Origin: Bordetella holmesii ATCC 51541
GTDB taxonomy: Bacteria > Pseudomonadota > Gammaproteobacteria > Burkholderiales > Burkholderiaceae_B
DNA length: 64,000 nt
Reading direction: 5' to 3'
NCBI GenBank assembly: GCA_000612485.1
Contig: CP007494.1
Location: 1,550,001 to 1,614,000 of the forward strand
Every line of letters begins with the position of its first letter. Position 1 is the stretch's first letter. A program made the translations under genes and the position numbers. The notes under the pieces were generated by a model. The model was not told the DNA's origin and did no database searches. It worked only from the letters and a program-made list of their open reading frames with translations. Positions 62,883 to 64,000 of the stretch are shown piece after piece.

Positions 62883-63782
62883 ATGTCGATGCAATCACTG
62901 GACATCAAACGGCGCTCGGCCACCACCACTCCTGCGCCTGGCGTACGCGAGCCCTCGACGGGCAGCGTCGCCAAGCTGATCGACGTCTCCAAGTGCATAG
63001 GCTGCAAAGCCTGTCAGGTGGCGTGCATGGAATGGAACGATCTGCGCGACGAGATCGGCGTGAATGTGGGGGTCTATGACAACCCGGCCGACCTCACCGA
63101 GCATTCCTGGACCGTCATGCGTTTTTCGGAGTACGAAAACGACAAAGGCGATCTGGAGTGGTTGATCCGCAAGGACGGCTGCATGCACTGCGAGGATCCG
63201 GGCTGCCTGAAAGCCTGTCCCTCGCCGGGCGCCATCGTCCAATACAACAATGGCATCGTGGATTTTCACGAAGAAAACTGTATTGGCTGCGGCTACTGCA
63301 TCACCGGCTGTCCGTTCAACGTGCCGCGCATTTCGGAGAAAGACCACAAGGCCTATAAGTGCACCTTGTGTTCGGATCGCGTGGCCGTCGGACAAGAGCC
63401 TGCCTGTGTCAAAACCTGTCCTACCGGTGCCATCGAGTTCGGCACCAAAGAGGACATGAAGCAGCAGGCCGCGGAGCGGATCGAGGATTTGAAGTCGCGC
63501 GGCTTCGAGAACGCCGGTCTCTACGATCCGCAGGGGGTGGGTGGCACGCACGTCATGTACGTGCTGCATCATGCCGACCAGCCGCAGCTCTACCACGGCC
63601 TGCCCAAGGATCCCAAGATCAGCCCCATGGTGTCGCTCTGGAAGGGTATCGCCAAGCCGTTGGGCGTGGCCGCGATGGCCTTGACGGCGTTGGCCGGCTT
63701 CATGCACTACATCCGTGTCGGGCCCAACGAAACCGACGAAGAAGATGAACGCAAGGCAGAAGAGGAGGCGCGTCATGGCTGA
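62883..63782 (+). CDS. fdoH: Formate dehydrogenase beta (iron-sulfur) subunit
   Basis: A 299-residue ferredoxin-like subunit with four Cys groups for 4Fe-4S clusters: [41 protein letters not shown] and CTLCSDRV with CVKTCP. One C-terminal TM helix ([18 protein letters not shown]) anchors it; a charged tail follows. It carries electrons from the selenoprotein to the cytochrome b subunit. It is 10 bp after fdoG and overlaps the gamma gene by 8 bp. Confidence 0.96.
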   Translation: MSMQSLDIKRRSATTTPAPGVREPSTGSVAKLIDVSKCIGCKACQVACMEWNDLRDEIGVNVGVYDNPADLTEHSWTVMRFSEYENDKGDLEWLIRKDGCMHCEDPGCLKACPSPGAIVQYNNGIVDFHEENCIGCGYCITGCPFNVPRISEKDHKAYKCTLCSDRVAVGQEPACVKTCPTGAIEFGTKEDMKQQAAERIEDLKSRGFENAGLYDPQGVGGTHVMYVLHHADQPQLYHGLPKDPKISPMVSLWKGIAKPLGVAAMALTALAGFMHYIRVGPNETDEEDERKAEEEARHG

Positions 63783-64000
63783 ACCCCGTCATCCCAAGCT
63801 GATCCAGCGGTACACGGCCGGTGAGCGTACCAATCACTGGCTGATCGCCCTGACCTTCATCCTGCTGGCCCTCTCGGGGCTGGCGCTCTTTCATCCAGCC
63901 TTCTCCTGGCTCTATGCCTTGCTGGGCGGAGGACCCTGGACGCGGATTCTGCACCCCTTCATCGGGGTCGTCATGTTTGTCTGCTTCTTTGTCTTTGCCT
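63775..64000 (+). CDS. fdoI: Formate dehydrogenase gamma (cytochrome b556) subunit, N-terminal part
   Basis: The first 75 residues are visible: [28 protein letters not shown] with the first haem-ligand His in TNHW, and [15 protein letters not shown] with a second candidate His on helix 2. It is the membrane quinone-reducing subunit. It starts within the beta gene stop region and runs off the window end. Confidence 0.93.
   Translation, partial: MAEPRHPKLIQRYTAGERTNHWLIALTFILLALSGLALFHPAFSWLYALLGGGPWTRILHPFIGVVMFVCFFVFA

Overview
The window looks like a chromosomal segment of a Bordetella-type betaproteobacterium (Alcaligenaceae), most likely Bordetella holmesii. The evidence is a near-canonical IS481 copy (8553-9594) together with two complete 1306-bp IS1001-type elements and the end of a third, four Bug-type (tripartite tricarboxylate) periplasmic receptor genes, a hurI-hurR-bhuRSTUV haem locus, and high-GC coding sequence. 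The species name is an inference from the IS481 plus IS1001 combination. No rRNA, tRNA or CRISPR array was seen.

Layout. 1-161: end of an IS1001-type element, which has cut the second permease gene of a nucleobase ABC transporter (155-718); codA-type cytosine deaminase follows. 2.0-5.0 kb: cupin thiol dioxygenase, FMN 2-hydroxyacid dehydrogenase, acylphosphatase, TetR. 5.1-8.4 kb: Bug receptor and amidase (nonsense mutation) divergent from IclR. 8.55-10.1 kb: IS481 abutting a truncated IS3-family element. 10.1-19.9 kb: a catabolic cluster with Bug receptor (frameshifted), TPP enzyme, GH88/105-like hydrolase, two family III CoA-transferases, acyl-CoA dehydrogenase, acyl-CoA synthetase (frameshifted) and TetR (frameshifted). 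20-23.3 kb: LysR divergent from a CMD-dehydrogenase-Bug operon. 23.5-29.5 kb: LysR divergent from an MFS (nonsense)-SDR-IlvD/Edd dehydratase-dehydrogenase operon that looks like sugar-acid catabolism. 29.7-33.1 kb: ferredoxin reductase, small protein, YaiI, major porin. 33.2-39.2 kb: two IS1001-type copies in opposite orientation flanking panB (frameshifted), a YegD-like Hsp70 protein and a GGDEF gene (IS-split and frameshifted). 39.5-42.6 kb: alkylation-repair cluster with 2OG oxygenase, alkB, ada (frameshifted) and a degenerate oxygenase paralogue. 43.4-46.7 kb: a MarR-controlled flavin monooxygenase-Bug operon. 46.7-54.6 kb: haem uptake and its ECF sigma/anti-sigma pair, with bhuR frameshifted. 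54.8-59.6 kb: YncE-like propeller, polysaccharide deacetylase, sterol-desaturase-type hydroxylase, thioesterase, DUF1254-type pseudogene. 59.8-64.0 kb: selenocysteine-containing formate dehydrogenase alpha, beta and the start of gamma.

About a dozen of some 55 genes are broken: by IS insertion, by TGG-to-TGA nonsense changes, or by single-base indels that are mostly losses of one G or C. This fits a host-restricted Bordetella undergoing gene decay. The indel pattern is also what long-read homopolymer error produces, so each frameshift should be read as provisional.

The most interesting items are: the Sec-TGA in the formate dehydrogenase with its downstream hairpin; a MarR-type promoter covered by two inverted 23-bp operator copies; an Ada protein without its four zinc cysteines beside a metal-ligand-less oxygenase paralogue; a terminator-like hairpin in the porin leader; a hydrolase/acyl-CoA cluster of unknown substrate; and an IS481 junction that looks like the product of recombination between IS copies.
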